From Holophaga sp. (GTDB taxonomy: Bacteria; Acidobacteriota; Holophagae; Holophagales; Holophagaceae), in the NCBI GenBank assembly GCA_016715205.1, contig JADKBC010000009.1, forward strand, positions 113,468 to 177,467: a stretch of 64,000 bases of DNA, given 5' to 3'. How positions within the stretch are numbered: position 1 is the first letter of the stretch; each line of letters starts with the position of its first letter. Both the position numbers and the translations under genes were made by a program. Shown here one piece after another: positions 16,269-25,352 of this stretch. The notes below the pieces were generated by a model. The model searched no databases and was not told where the DNA came from. It was given only the letters and a program-made list of their open reading frames with translations.

Positions 16269-16865
16269 CTAAAGCGGTCGCCGCCCTTCCAGCGCGCGAT
16301 CCAGGGTGAGATCGTCGGCGTACTCGAGATCCGAACCGATGGGCAGCCCAAGGCCTATGCGGGTGATTTTCAAACCCAAGGGTTCGAGGATGCGCGCCAA
16401 CCAACTGGCCGTGGCCTCGCCGTCCAGGGTGGGGTTGGTGGCCAATACGATCTCCCGGATGGTGCCATCCTCGAGGCGCTTGAGCAGCTCGCGGACCTTG
16501 AGCTGATCCGGACCCACGCCCCGGAGTGGCGCAATGAGCCCACCGAGCACGTGATAACGGCCCCGGAAGTGGCCGCTGCGCTCAAAGGTCAGCACATTGC
16601 TGGCCTCTGCCACCACCACCAGCACGCCCGTTTCCCGCTGGGGATCCAGGCACATGGGGCAGACCGGGCGATCCGTGAAGGCCCCGCACACCTGGCAGAA
16701 ACCCACCCTATGGGCCGCCTGGTTCAGGAGATCGCCCAGATGTTCCATGGCCTGGGGGCCTTCCTTGAGCAGGTGCAAGGCCATGCGCTGAGCCGACTTG
16801 GCGCCCACGCCAGGCAGTTTCTGGAAGGCCTCGACGACGGCCTCGAGTGGCGCGGGGAGTTTCAC
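16269..16865 (-). CDS. recR: Recombination mediator protein RecR
   Basis: RecR works with RecF/RecO to load RecA at gaps. The 198 aa protein has an N-terminal helix-hairpin-helix (KLPGVGAKSAQRMA) and a C4 zinc finger formed by Cys57, Cys60, Cys69 and Cys72. A Toprim domain carries VVVAEASNVL and LATNPTLDGEAT, and the C-terminal Walker-B-like block ITRIGLGLPIGSDLEYADD follows. Its ATG overlaps the stop of ybaB by 4 nt, which is the classical ybaB-recR pair. Confidence 0.97.
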   Translation of the reverse strand: MKLPAPLEAVVEAFQKLPGVGAKSAQRMALHLLKEGPQAMEHLGDLLNQAAHRVGFCQVCGAFTDRPVCPMCLDPQRETGVLVVVAEASNVLTFERSGHFRGRYHVLGGLIAPLRGVGPDQLKVRELLKRLEDGTIREIVLATNPTLDGEATASWLARILEPLGLKITRIGLGLPIGSDLEYADDLTLDRALEGRRPL

Positions 16866-17164
16866 AGTTTCAGGCCGGGGATATTCAGCCCGCCGGTCAT
16901 GCCACCGGTCACCTGGGCCATGGCATCCTCGGCCTTCTTTTGGGCGTCCTTGAAGGCCGCCAGGATCAGATCCTCCAGCATGCTGGGGTCTTCGGGGTCC
17001 ATGGCTTCCTTGGCGATGGCAATGGCCACCAGTTCCTTGGCACCGTTCACGGTGACCGTCACCATGGCGCCGCCGGCGGTGCCCTCGGCCCGCAGGTTCT
17101 GCTGAGCGTCCAGCATTTTCTGCTGCATGACCTGGGCCTGCTTCATGAGAAAGCGCATATCCAT
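16862..17164 (-). CDS. ybaB: YbaB/EbfC family nucleoid-associated protein
   Basis: This is a small DNA-binding protein of 100 aa, usually co-transcribed with recR. The helix-strand pattern is typical: LMKQAQVMQQKMLDAQQNL, then VTVTVNGAKELVAIAI, then MLEDLILAAFKDAQKKAEDAM, with a Gly/Met-rich C terminus (TGGMTGGLNIPG). The ATG is preceded by AGGAGG (17168-17173). Gene order and the ATGA overlap with recR support the call. Confidence 0.95.
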   Translation of the reverse strand: MDMRFLMKQAQVMQQKMLDAQQNLRAEGTAGGAMVTVTVNGAKELVAIAIAKEAMDPEDPSMLEDLILAAFKDAQKKAEDAMAQVTGGMTGGLNIPGLKL

Positions 17165-17174
17165 GGAATTCCTC

Positions 17175-17738
17175 CTAGGGCTTGGGATCGGTGTGGTGGA
17201 AATGGGGCAGGTGAAGGTGGGGCAAATGAAGTCGGCGCAGGCGACGGCTCAAGGCCAGCAGCAGGAAGTATCCGATGGGCAGGGCCAGGATGGAAAGCAC
17301 CAGCCCACCCACCAGGTAGGGCGCCAGGATGGGTTGCATCATCCGAGACATGGCCCCAAAGCCTTCCCGGGTCGCAAAACTATGCCACCCGATCTCCCGC
17401 CAATGCACGCCCGAAAGATCCAGCCGCAGGCCGCGCCCCAGGAGCAGGTTCCCGAAATAGGCACTGGCGGTGGCGATGGGCACCATGGTCCAGGGATTGT
17501 TCAGAAAGGCCGCAATGAGCATCAAGGGGCGGTGCAGGCCCCGAAAGATCAGGCACAGAAGTAGGATCATCACCGTATGGGTGCCAAGGAGCGGGTTCCA
17601 GCAGATCGCAAAACCAAGGCCAAAACTGAGCGCCACCTGGTGGGAAGTCAGTTCGGGATGAAGAATATGCAGTTTGAGGCGAGCCCAGAAACTGGGCTTG
17701 GCATGGGAATCCGCGGCTGTCGTTTCGTGTTCTGTCAT
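17175..17738 (-). CDS. DUF2062 domain membrane protein
   Basis: The 187 aa protein has the DUF2062 signature: a short basic N-terminal region, a first helix around VALSFGLGFAICWNPLLGTHT, the block AAFLNNPWTMVPI, and a final helix pair (about 135-165). The C terminus is His-rich (LHLPHLHLPHFHHTD), which could bind metal or be an amphipathic tail. Function is unknown, although the family often sits next to cell-envelope genes. Its ATG overlaps the thiL stop by 4 nt and it ends 10 nt before ybaB. Confidence 0.88.
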   Translation of the reverse strand: MTEHETTAADSHAKPSFWARLKLHILHPELTSHQVALSFGLGFAICWNPLLGTHTVMILLLCLIFRGLHRPLMLIAAFLNNPWTMVPIATASAYFGNLLLGRGLRLDLSGVHWREIGWHSFATREGFGAMSRMMQPILAPYLVGGLVLSILALPIGYFLLLALSRRLRRLHLPHLHLPHFHHTDPKP

Positions 17739-18658
17739 TCGGCCCGTCGTTCGAAGTGGTCAAAGCTCTGGTCCGAAAGGGGACGAAGCACAGCTCCATC
17801 ATAGATGAGGAGAGGGGCATCCTGGCGGGCCACGGCTTCCCCAACCTCGATCAACCCCAGACCCAGCCGGGATTCCAAGGCCTCGCGGCTGAGGCTGGAG
17901 GAAAAACAACGGGCAAAGTCCTCGCCGCCGGAAATTTGATCGGCCTCCAGATGTCTGGCCAGGACCACACTGCAGCCGGAAGCCTCTGCCAACATCCGGA
18001 GGTCCTTGCTAAGCCCGTCGGAGACATCCATGCAGGCATGCACCTCGGGAATGTCCGCCAGTTTTACCCCCAAGCCTAGATTGGGGCTGGGGTTCAGGTG
18101 GGCAATCAGGTCCTCGTCCGGATGCCCGGAATCCCAGAGCTGGCCCGCCTGGAGCTTGCGGAGGCCCTTGAGACTCCGGCCCAGGGGCTGGTCCACAAAA
18201 ACGCGATCCCCAGGTTGCATCCCCGAGCGGCAGAGCCACCGCCGTGCCGACCCGAAGGCCGTAAGCCCCAGGCCCACGCCGGCGGGTCGGCCCACCGTGT
18301 CGCCTCCGATGACTGGAACGCCGAATTCCCGGGCTGCCCCTGCCAGGCCGGCCAGAAACGCTTCCAGCCAGCCCGCTTCCACCTCGGGCCCCAGGGCCAA
18401 GGTGAGCGTAAAACCCAACGGGATCGCCCCGCTGGCATCCAGGTCAGAGAGGTTGACCACCAATAACTTGCGCCCGAGCCAAGCGGGCGGATGCCACTCG
18501 AGCCGAAAGTGCTGACCCTGCTCCATCAGATCCGTGGTCACCAGGAATTTACAGCCAGGCGACGGCACGGGGAGGGCCCCGCAATCATCCGTGAGGGTCT
18601 TTCCCCCCGGGAAGGTGCGTTGGATAAGTTGAATGATTTGGGATTCGGCCAGTCTCAC
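17735..18658 (-). CDS. thiL: Thiamine-monophosphate kinase
   Basis: ThiL phosphorylates thiamine phosphate to thiamine diphosphate. With the GTG at 18658 it is about 307 aa and begins RLAESQIIQLIQRTF, typical for the family. A GTG 18 nt further upstream is possible, since neither has a clear ribosome-binding site. Conserved Mg-ATP blocks are TDDCGALPV, LVTTDLMEQGQHF, KLLVVNLSDLDASGAIPLG, PVIGGDTVGRP and MDVSDGLSKDL. It is co-translated with the DUF2062 gene (ATGA overlap) and divergent from the ferredoxin gene. Confidence 0.93.
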   Translation of the reverse strand: MRLAESQIIQLIQRTFPGGKTLTDDCGALPVPSPGCKFLVTTDLMEQGQHFRLEWHPPAWLGRKLLVVNLSDLDASGAIPLGFTLTLALGPEVEAGWLEAFLAGLAGAAREFGVPVIGGDTVGRPAGVGLGLTAFGSARRWLCRSGMQPGDRVFVDQPLGRSLKGLRKLQAGQLWDSGHPDEDLIAHLNPSPNLGLGVKLADIPEVHACMDVSDGLSKDLRMLAEASGCSVVLARHLEADQISGGEDFARCFSSSLSREALESRLGLGLIEVGEAVARQDAPLLIYDGAVLRPLSDQSFDHFERRAE

Positions 18659-18759
18659 ACAGCCAGTTTCCCACACTCTGTACTCTTGGATCCGGCGGGG
18701 TCGGGTGATAGCCTTGGCGAATTCGCCCCGTCCAGGTCGCGATTCCCAAAGGAGACTTC

Positions 18760-19014
18760 ATGGCCATTAAGAGTGTGTGGATCGACGAAGGCTGCATCAT
18801 GTGCAATGCCTGTGACGCCGAGTGCCCCGATGTGTTCCTGGTGACCGATACCACCTGCATGATCAAGGCTGATGTGCGTGAAGACGGCGCCGAAACCGAA
18901 AACCGCGATGAGAAATCCCCACTGAAGGCCGAGTTCCAGACCTCCCTGGCCGATGCCATCAAGGCCGCCGCCTCGGGTTGCCCAGTGGAAGTGATTCAGT
19001 TCGAAGAAGTCTAG
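18760..19014 (+). CDS. Ferredoxin, single 4Fe-4S type
   Basis: This small acidic electron carrier is 84 aa. The cluster-binding motif is CIMCNACDAECPD (Cys12, 15, 18 and an extra Cys22), with the closing CPVE at about Cys74. The region between is an acidic insertion (EDGAETENRDEKSPL), as in monocluster ferredoxins. The ATG has a strong AGGAG site. It is monocistronic, between the divergent thiL and a strong hairpin terminator. The electron partner is unknown. Confidence 0.93.
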   Translation: MAIKSVWIDEGCIMCNACDAECPDVFLVTDTTCMIKADVREDGAETENRDEKSPLKAEFQTSLADAIKAAASGCPVEVIQFEEV

Positions 19015-19023
19015 CTTTCCCAC

Positions 19024-19067
19024 CCACAACGAAAGAGGCGCCCCGACGGGCGCCTCTTTCGTTGTGG
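19024..19067. terminator. Bidirectional hairpin between ferredoxin and cheX
   Basis: A perfect 20-bp stem (19024-19043 with 19048-19067) closes a CGAC loop. It lies 9 nt after the ferredoxin stop and 9 nt after the convergent cheX stop, so it probably ends both transcripts. The T-rich part lies inside the stem rather than after it. Confidence 0.8.
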
Positions 19068-19076
19068 CTGAAGAGC

Positions 19077-19541
19077 CTAGTTTTCCTGCAGGCCCACGTT
19101 TACTTCAAAATCCCCAAAAGGCGTGCTGAAGGGGATGCCAATGCAGGGCACGGAGGACGAACGGCTGATCTTGTGGCCCGACCCCACCACCACGGTTGGC
19201 ACCGAGATGTTCAGGGAGTAGCCGTCCTGGATCAGGGAACGGCGGGCATCGCCCACGACGATGTTGCCGATTTCGCCAATGGCGTCTTCCACGGACTTGT
19301 TCATGCTGGTGATTTCTTCCATCAGCATGTTCGAGGCGATCTTGCAGGCCAGCCCCTCGGGCACGGAAATGATGATGGAACCCGAGGTTTCCCCCGTGAT
19401 GCCAATGATCGAGGAAATGTCGTAGGTGGTGATCAGGTCTTCCTTGGCCTCCAGACCGACCTTTTCGGCCTGGATCCCCGCCATCATGTCCAGGCTTCGC
19501 AGGGTGGATTCGATGAAGGGATTGATGAAAGCGACGTTCAT
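19077..19541 (-). CDS. cheX: Chemotaxis phosphatase CheX
   Basis: CheX dephosphorylates CheY-P. The 154 aa protein has the single active-site helix of the CheC/CheX/FliY family, DAIGEIGNIVVGDARR, containing the conserved E-x2-N pair. The segment GITGETSGSIIISVPEGLA and the terminal strand FGDFEVNVGLQE are typical. A GAGG site precedes the ATG. It is not next to other chemotaxis genes, but FliL and FliN are within 7 kb. Confidence 0.9.
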   Translation of the reverse strand: MNVAFINPFIESTLRSLDMMAGIQAEKVGLEAKEDLITTYDISSIIGITGETSGSIIISVPEGLACKIASNMLMEEITSMNKSVEDAIGEIGNIVVGDARRSLIQDGYSLNISVPTVVVGSGHKISRSSSVPCIGIPFSTPFGDFEVNVGLQEN

Positions 19542-19667
19542 GGGGGCCTCGGGGTGACGAACCTTTATGGTATCGGGCTGTTTTCTCGGGTGATGAGTTT
19601 TCGCAAAGATTGAAGGCCAAGGGAATCAGCGTCAGGATAAGGGTTTGCATCGAAAGGGAACCGGGCC

Positions 19668-20117
19668 ATGCTCGACCGCCTGCTAGCCGACCTGAAAGCC
19701 GCCATGCTCGCCAAGAACGGAGCCCTCACGGGCGTGCTGCGGATGGCCCTCACGGCCTACCGGAACGAAGCCGTGGCCAAGGGGCTGAGCCCCCAGGGCA
19801 TCCTCAGTGACGACGAAGCCATTGCTGTCTTCAAGCGGCTGGTGAAATCCCGCGAGGATAGCGTGGAACAATTCACCAAGGTTGGCCAGCTCGAACGGGC
19901 CGCCACAGAGCAGGCTGAAATTGGAATCCTCAAGGCCTACCTTCCCGCCATGCTGGAGGGAGTCCAGCTCGAAGCCGCCGTGAAGGCGGCCATCACCCAG
20001 ACGGGCGCCCAGTCCAAAAAGGACATGGGGCAGGTCATGAAGGCCCTCCAGGCCGCCCACGGCACCTCCTACGATGGCAAGGCCGCCAGTCAGATTGTGC
20101 AATCCCTGTTGAACTGA
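19668..20117 (+). CDS. GatB/YqeY domain protein
   Basis: The 149 aa protein resembles the C-terminal tRNA-binding domain of GatB. It contains LRMALTAYRNEAVAKG, the central KRLVKSREDSVEQF and the C-terminal KKDMGQVMKALQA. A role in tRNA amidation quality control has been suggested for the family but is unproven. It ends 12 nt before proS, on the same strand, so the two are probably co-transcribed. Confidence 0.93.
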   Translation: MLDRLLADLKAAMLAKNGALTGVLRMALTAYRNEAVAKGLSPQGILSDDEAIAVFKRLVKSREDSVEQFTKVGQLERAATEQAEIGILKAYLPAMLEGVQLEAAVKAAITQTGAQSKKDMGQVMKALQAAHGTSYDGKAASQIVQSLLN

Positions 20118-20129
20118 AAAGAGAGACCC

Positions 20130-21911
20130 ATGAAGCAATCCAAGCTATTGATCCAAACCCTGCGCGAAACCCCCAAGGATGCCGATGTCGTGAGCCAGCA
20201 GCTCATGATGCGCGCGGGCATGATCCAGAAACTGGCCGCCGGCATCTACGACTACCTGCCCCTGGCCTTCCGCAGCATCAAGAAATTCGAGCAGATCGTG
20301 CGCGAGGAACTGGAAAAGGATGGCTGTCAGGAACTCCTGATGCCCACCGTTCAGCCTGCCGAACTCTGGCAGGAAAGCGGTCGCTGGTCCTTCTATGGCA
20401 AGGAACTGCTGCGCTTCCAGGATCGCAAGGGCGGGGATTTCTGCCTTGGCCCCACCCACGAGGAAGTGATCACCGATATCGTGCGACGCAACGTGCGCAG
20501 TTACAAACAGCTGCCCATGAACCTCTTCCAGATCCAGGGCAAGTTCCGCGACGAAATCCGCCCCCGCTTCGGCCTCATGCGAGGCCGCGAATTCACCATG
20601 AAGGACGGCTATTCCTTCCACGTGGATGACACGGATGCCGACCGCGAATACTGGGTGATGTTCAATGCCTACAAGCGTATTTTTAGCCGCCTGGGCGTGA
20701 AGTTCCGCCCTGTGGAAGCCGATAGTGGCGCCATCGGGGGCAGCTTCACCCATGAATTCCACGTTCTGGCTGGCAGTGGTGAAGACGCCATCCTGAGCTG
20801 CGATGCCTGTGAATACACCTCCAATATCGAGAAAACCGAAGCACCCCAACTCCCCGCCGGGGATCACGGCACCGCCTTCACCCTGAAGCCCGCCCATTTC
20901 TGCACCCCGGGGGTCATCGGCCAGATCGAACAAGCCGCTGGAATGAAGGATGCCGAGCACCAGGGCATGCCCCTCACCCAGACCAGCAAATTCTTCCTGT
21001 ACCGCGCCACCTTCGCCGACGAATCCACCAAGCTGGTGGGAGCCGTGCTGCGGGGCGATCATGACGTGAATGCCGTCAAAGTGAAGAACTTCGTCGGCGC
21101 CATGGACCTGGAATTGATGCCCCTGGAGGAGGCTGAAACCTTCACCGGCGCCAAGTCTGGCTTCATGGGCCCCGTGGGGTTGAAGAACGTGCAGATCCTC
21201 GTGGATCGCAGCCTCCAGGGTGCGGTAAACCTCACCTGCGGCGCCAACCAGACCGACTTCCACCATTTCGGCCTGGATCCGGTCCGGGATCTGCCCGGTT
21301 GCACCTTCGCCGATATTCGCATGGCGGCCGAGGGCGATCTCTGCCCCCGCTGCGGCAAGGGCCATTACCAGGCCTTCCGCGGCATCGAAGTGGGCCAGGT
21401 CTTCAAGTTGGGCATCAAGTATTCGAAATCCATGGGCTGCACCTACCTGGATTCTGAAGGCAAGGAATCGCCCATGGTCATGGGCTGCTACGGCATCGGC
21501 ATCACGCGTACTGTGGCCGCCGTGGTGGAGCAGAACTTCGATGCGGACGGCATCATCTGGCCCTGGCCCGTGGCGCCCTACCATGTGCACCTCCTGAACC
21601 TGGACCCGGCCAATGCCGAGGTGAATGAAGTCGCCCTGCGCCTTGAAAAAGAGTTGGAAGGCGCTGGCTTTGAAGTGCTCCACGACGAGCGTGAAGGCCT
21701 GAGCCCCGGTGCCAAATTCAAGGATGCCGATCTGCTGGGCTTCCCCCTGCGTGCCACCGTGGGCGCCAAGGGACTCAAAGAGGGCATCGTGGAACTCCGC
21801 GACCGTCGCACCAAGGCAGTGCTGAAATTCGCACCGGAACAGATGGTGGCTGAAGTCATCGCCGCCCGGGATCGCATGATGCTGGAACTGCAGGAAGCGG
21901 GCGGGAGGTAA
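20130..21911 (+). CDS. proS: Prolyl-tRNA synthetase, bacterial type
   Basis: ProS charges tRNA-Pro. The 593 aa length and the large insertion between class II motifs 2 and 3 mark the bacterial type with the editing domain. Motif 2 is in FRDEIRPRFGLMRGREF and motif 3 in MGCYGIGITRTVAAVVEQ. The anticodon-binding domain occupies about 470-590. An AGAGA site precedes the ATG. The next ORF begins 3 nt after its stop. Confidence 0.98.
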   Translation: MKQSKLLIQTLRETPKDADVVSQQLMMRAGMIQKLAAGIYDYLPLAFRSIKKFEQIVREELEKDGCQELLMPTVQPAELWQESGRWSFYGKELLRFQDRKGGDFCLGPTHEEVITDIVRRNVRSYKQLPMNLFQIQGKFRDEIRPRFGLMRGREFTMKDGYSFHVDDTDADREYWVMFNAYKRIFSRLGVKFRPVEADSGAIGGSFTHEFHVLAGSGEDAILSCDACEYTSNIEKTEAPQLPAGDHGTAFTLKPAHFCTPGVIGQIEQAAGMKDAEHQGMPLTQTSKFFLYRATFADESTKLVGAVLRGDHDVNAVKVKNFVGAMDLELMPLEEAETFTGAKSGFMGPVGLKNVQILVDRSLQGAVNLTCGANQTDFHHFGLDPVRDLPGCTFADIRMAAEGDLCPRCGKGHYQAFRGIEVGQVFKLGIKYSKSMGCTYLDSEGKESPMVMGCYGIGITRTVAAVVEQNFDADGIIWPWPVAPYHVHLLNLDPANAEVNEVALRLEKELEGAGFEVLHDEREGLSPGAKFKDADLLGFPLRATVGAKGLKEGIVELRDRRTKAVLKFAPEQMVAEVIAARDRMMLELQEAGGR

Positions 21912-21914
21912 CCC

Positions 21915-22391
21915 ATGTCCGAAGGCCCGGTCTACTTGACCACCTTTATCGAAGGCATGCTCGTCCACGGCACCACCACGCCCTTTGTGCTGCTGGTGCC
22001 CTGCCAACATTCGCCCCACCGCGGCCTCCTGATGCCGCCGCAATCGCCCTGGTCACCAGGCTTTCTGCCACCTGCCCTGCTGCAAACCCAGATCACGGGC
22101 AGCTGGAAAATTCCTTTCCGGTTCATCGACCCCAGCAAACTCCCGGTGGTTTTCGATGAACGCACCAGCCGCCTGCCCACACCGTGGTTGCTGCGCCTGG
22201 AAGGCCTCGAAGGACAGCAGCGCCTCTACATCTCGCACCTGTTGCGCACCAAGGCCCCAGACGACCAGCTGCCCGACCCGCCCGAAGGCGGCCAATGGGT
22301 GAGTGAAAAAGCCCTGGCCACCATGGACCTGCAGCCCGGCATCCGCCGTCTCTGCCAGGCGGCACTGCTGGCATTGAAGGAAGGCTTATAA
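21915..22391 (+). CDS. Unknown protein co-transcribed with proS
   Basis: The ORF encodes 158 aa and starts 3 nt after the proS stop, with GGGAGG inside the proS end as its ribosome-binding site. The sequence is rich in Pro, Leu and Trp, has no signal peptide, and runs as alternating hydrophobic strands (TTPFVLLVPCQHSPHRGLLM, LPTPWLLRLEGLEG) followed by a C-terminal helix (GIRRLCQAALLALKEG). I recognise no family. A role linked to translation is only inferred from position. Confidence 0.7.
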   Translation: MSEGPVYLTTFIEGMLVHGTTTPFVLLVPCQHSPHRGLLMPPQSPWSPGFLPPALLQTQITGSWKIPFRFIDPSKLPVVFDERTSRLPTPWLLRLEGLEGQQRLYISHLLRTKAPDDQLPDPPEGGQWVSEKALATMDLQPGIRRLCQAALLALKEGL

Positions 22392-22415
22392 GGGTTTGCA
22401 TCGGCGGGGAGGCTC

Positions 22416-23558
22416 TTAGCGCCCCACCGGCCCTCGCCCGCGCAGTTCCTCAAGCAGGCTCGGCAGCAGTTCCACCACGGTCTCGATTTCCTGATCCGTG
22501 GTGTCGCGGCTGAGGCTGAAGCGGATGGTGCCCAGGGCCAGCCTCGGTTCCACGCCCATGGCGCGCAGCACATGGCTGGGCTCGGTCTGGCCCGTGGTGC
22601 AGGCACTTCCGGTGGAAACACAGATGCCCCGCTGACTCAGGCGCAGGAGCAAGGCTTCGCCTTCGATGCCAGGGAAACCGGCAAAGCAGGTGTTGGGAAG
22701 CCGAGAAACAGCAACGCCATGAATCACCGCATCTGTGAGCGAAGCCTCGAGAATATCCCTTCGTCGACACACCGCTTCCAGGTTCGAAAGTCCCAGGGCC
22801 GCCAACTCGGCAGCCTTCCCAAGCCCCACGATGCCAGGCAGATTCTCGGTGCCGCCGCGCCGCCCTCGCTCCTGGTGGCCACCGATCAGGAAGGGCTTCA
22901 GGCGTAGGCCGCGACGAATGAAAAGGGCACCCACGCCCTTCGGGCCATGGAATTTGTGGGCGCTGAGATTCAGCAGATCCGCGGGCAGTGCCGCCAGATC
23001 CAAGGGCATTTTCCCGATGGCCTGGGTGGCATCCACATGCAGCAGCGCCCCCCTGGCTTTCACCCGTGGCGCGATTTCCTCCAGCGGAAACAACACCCCA
23101 GTTTCATTATTGGCAGCCATCACCGATACCAGGGCCGTGTCAAGCCGAATGGCCGCCTCCAATTGGGCAAGATCCAATCGCCCGGCCGCATCCACCGGCA
23201 GCACTGTCACCTCAGCCCCTTGGCGCTTCAGCCAGTCGCCCAAGGCCAGCACGGCACTGTGCTCCACGGCGGTGATGACAAAATGCCGCTTGCCAGGAAG
23301 CGCCTCGAACACGCCACGAAAGGCATGGTTGAGACCTTCCGTGCCACCACCGTTGAACACTACTTCGGCAGCCTGGCAGTTCAGGAGCGCAGCCACCTGA
23401 TTGCGCGCTTCCACCAAGGCCCCTTCCGAGATATGTCCCAATAAGTGGCCCGAACTGGCATTGCCGTACTGCTCCCGGAAATAGGGCAGCATGGCCTCCA
23501 ACACTTCGGGTGCCATCCGGGTGGTGGCGTTGTTATCGAGGTAGATGACCTCCCTCAT
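22416..23558 (-). CDS. Cysteine desulfurase (NifS/IscS family)
   Basis: This PLP enzyme removes sulfur from cysteine for Fe-S cluster or thio-cofactor synthesis. It is 380 aa from the ATG at 23558, which overlaps the upstream glycosyltransferase stop as ATGA. The longer ORF is an artefact inside that gene. PLP Lys202 is in NLSAHKFHGPKG, the N terminus has YLDNNATT, and the persulfide Cys320 is in STGSACTTGQ. It is not beside iscU or nifU here, so the exact subtype is open. Confidence 0.94.
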   Translation of the reverse strand: MREVIYLDNNATTRMAPEVLEAMLPYFREQYGNASSGHLLGHISEGALVEARNQVAALLNCQAAEVVFNGGGTEGLNHAFRGVFEALPGKRHFVITAVEHSAVLALGDWLKRQGAEVTVLPVDAAGRLDLAQLEAAIRLDTALVSVMAANNETGVLFPLEEIAPRVKARGALLHVDATQAIGKMPLDLAALPADLLNLSAHKFHGPKGVGALFIRRGLRLKPFLIGGHQERGRRGGTENLPGIVGLGKAAELAALGLSNLEAVCRRRDILEASLTDAVIHGVAVSRLPNTCFAGFPGIEGEALLLRLSQRGICVSTGSACTTGQTEPSHVLRAMGVEPRLALGTIRFSLSRDTTDQEIETVVELLPSLLEELRGRGPVGR

Positions 23559-25231
23559 CGAAGCCGCACGAGGAGGGCCGCCCGACTGCGATCCACCACT
23601 TCCCAGACGCCCCGTTCCTGGGGAGCAAGTTTGGACCAAGCATCCACATCGATCAGGGCCCAGACGGGCCGGGAAGGATCTTGGGTGCGCAGGCTCTGCG
23701 CCACGGAAAGCAGATCGTGAAGTTCTTCCCGGAACCAATATGCTTGTTCGGCGGGTGCCAGCGCCTTCTTTCCAAACTCCAGTTCACCGGTGCCGCCCAC
23801 GATGATCACCCGTTGCCCCGTGCGGTAGGGAAGGTTCTGGAAGTAGTAGCCTGCGCTGATCCACTGGGCGTTGGCCGGGGCCTTGGCAATCAGCGGTGCG
23901 GTGGATTTGTCTTTTTCCACGGTGGCCTTGGCCGCCAGGCTGAAGAGCAGCAGGGCGACGGTGATGCCGGCCATCCAGCGCTCGGCCGTAAGGCCCGTGG
24001 GCCGCAGGGCCCAGAAGCCCAGCAGGAGAAAGCTGCCCCCCGTGGCCAGGATCCAGGGCAGACCCGTTGGCGTCTTGAGCAGGAACGGTGCAAGGAAGGC
24101 GAAGGCCACGCCTAGGAACAGCAATTCAAAGCCATGCCGACGCAAGGCGGCAGGCTCTTCCCCTTCCCGCTCCAGGGCGCAGGCCAAGGCCAGCAGCGGC
24201 ACCAATACCGGCAGGATGTACTGGGTGAGCTTGGAACCGGACAGGCTGAAAAACAGCAACGGCACCACAAAGGCCAGTAGGGTTACCGCCACGATCCAGC
24301 GATGCAGCGCGGCACCTTCCGCCTGGGGCCCCTTGCGTCGCAGCACAAAGGCCCCGCCCCGCTTCAGCCCCACCACCGTGGTCGAAAGCCAGGGTAGAAG
24401 CCCCACCAGGAGCACCCCCACAAAGTACAGCTTGTCAGCCACTGGATTCTTGGCACCCTGGCGCGCATGAACATTGCTCGTGAAGCGTGCGAAATGTTCG
24501 TGGATGAAAAAGAACTGGGCATGGCCCGGATTGGCCTTTTCCACCAGCCAGAACCACGGAGTGGAAACGGCCAGGAACACCAGCCAGCCAAAGGGGTTGA
24601 AGAGGGTTCCCACCACGATGCGCCGCAACTTGGCGTCGCTCCAGGCGAAGGGCAGCGATGCCAGGATGATGCCACCCAGCAGCACGGGTGCCGCCAGGCC
24701 CTTGGTGAGCAGCGCCAGCGCCACCGATAGGAAGGCCGCCAGGGTCCATCCCAAGCTCGAACGCCCGTGGTACCGAGCGGCCACAGCTTCCACGGCCAGC
24801 ACGAAACTGGCCACCAGGAAGGCCGAGAAGAGGGCGTCGAGGGTAAGGATCTGGGCACTCACAAATCCCAGGATGGTGCTGGCCGCCATGAAGGCCGCCC
24901 AGATGGGACGCCGGGCGCCCAGACGCCGCGCCAGCAGGAACGCCGCCCCCATGGTGATGAAGGTAGCCAAGGCGAGTGGCAAGCGCGGGGCAATGGCGTT
25001 GACCCCAAAGAGCTTCATGCTCACCGCCGAGAGCCAGTACTGCAGCGGTGGCTTTTCAAAATACAACACATGGTTGAGCCGCGGCGTGAGCCAGTCCCCC
25101 AGGGCCAGCATCTCGCGCGGGATTTCGGAGTACCGCGCCTCATCCGGCTCCCACAGGGGGCGCAGAAACAGCGGCACCAGGCCCAGGAATAGCCAAGTAA
25201 AAAAGAACTGGAGGCGTTCGCGTTTGCTCAT
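23555..25231 (-). CDS. ArnT-like glycosyltransferase (GT83/PMT family)
   Basis: This is an integral-membrane glycosyltransferase of 558 aa with about 11-12 hydrophobic spans. The first periplasmic loop has EPDEARYSEIPREM, the signature of ArnT-type transferases that use undecaprenyl-phosphate sugars. ArnT adds aminoarabinose to lipid A, but relatives act on other lipids or proteins. The start was set to the ATG at 25231, because the longer ORF runs into the divergent gene region. The gene is co-translated with the cysteine desulfurase. A separate ArnA-like enzyme is encoded at 31288-32340. Confidence 0.88.
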   Translation of the reverse strand: MSKRERLQFFFTWLFLGLVPLFLRPLWEPDEARYSEIPREMLALGDWLTPRLNHVLYFEKPPLQYWLSAVSMKLFGVNAIAPRLPLALATFITMGAAFLLARRLGARRPIWAAFMAASTILGFVSAQILTLDALFSAFLVASFVLAVEAVAARYHGRSSLGWTLAAFLSVALALLTKGLAAPVLLGGIILASLPFAWSDAKLRRIVVGTLFNPFGWLVFLAVSTPWFWLVEKANPGHAQFFFIHEHFARFTSNVHARQGAKNPVADKLYFVGVLLVGLLPWLSTTVVGLKRGGAFVLRRKGPQAEGAALHRWIVAVTLLAFVVPLLFFSLSGSKLTQYILPVLVPLLALACALEREGEEPAALRRHGFELLFLGVAFAFLAPFLLKTPTGLPWILATGGSFLLLGFWALRPTGLTAERWMAGITVALLLFSLAAKATVEKDKSTAPLIAKAPANAQWISAGYYFQNLPYRTGQRVIIVGGTGELEFGKKALAPAEQAYWFREELHDLLSVAQSLRTQDPSRPVWALIDVDAWSKLAPQERGVWEVVDRSRAALLVRLR

Positions 25232-25352
25232 AGTCTCTAGGATCTCAGGCGGGATCTCCACACGGAAGGATCTTGTCTGCTTTAATGGGGCTGTGACCAC
25301 CCCAAACAAATCCGTCAACGACTGCGCCCCCCAATCTCCGCATGGTCGGACG

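Noticed and set aside
20145..22043. 632-codon open frame antisense to proS
   Set aside because: It mirrors proS codon structure, has no ribosome-binding site and is rich in His/Gly/Gln as expected for a shadow of a high-GC gene.
24474..25352. Upstream extension of the WbqC-like ORF
   Set aside because: It runs antisense through the ArnT-like gene; the family N terminus begins at 25353.
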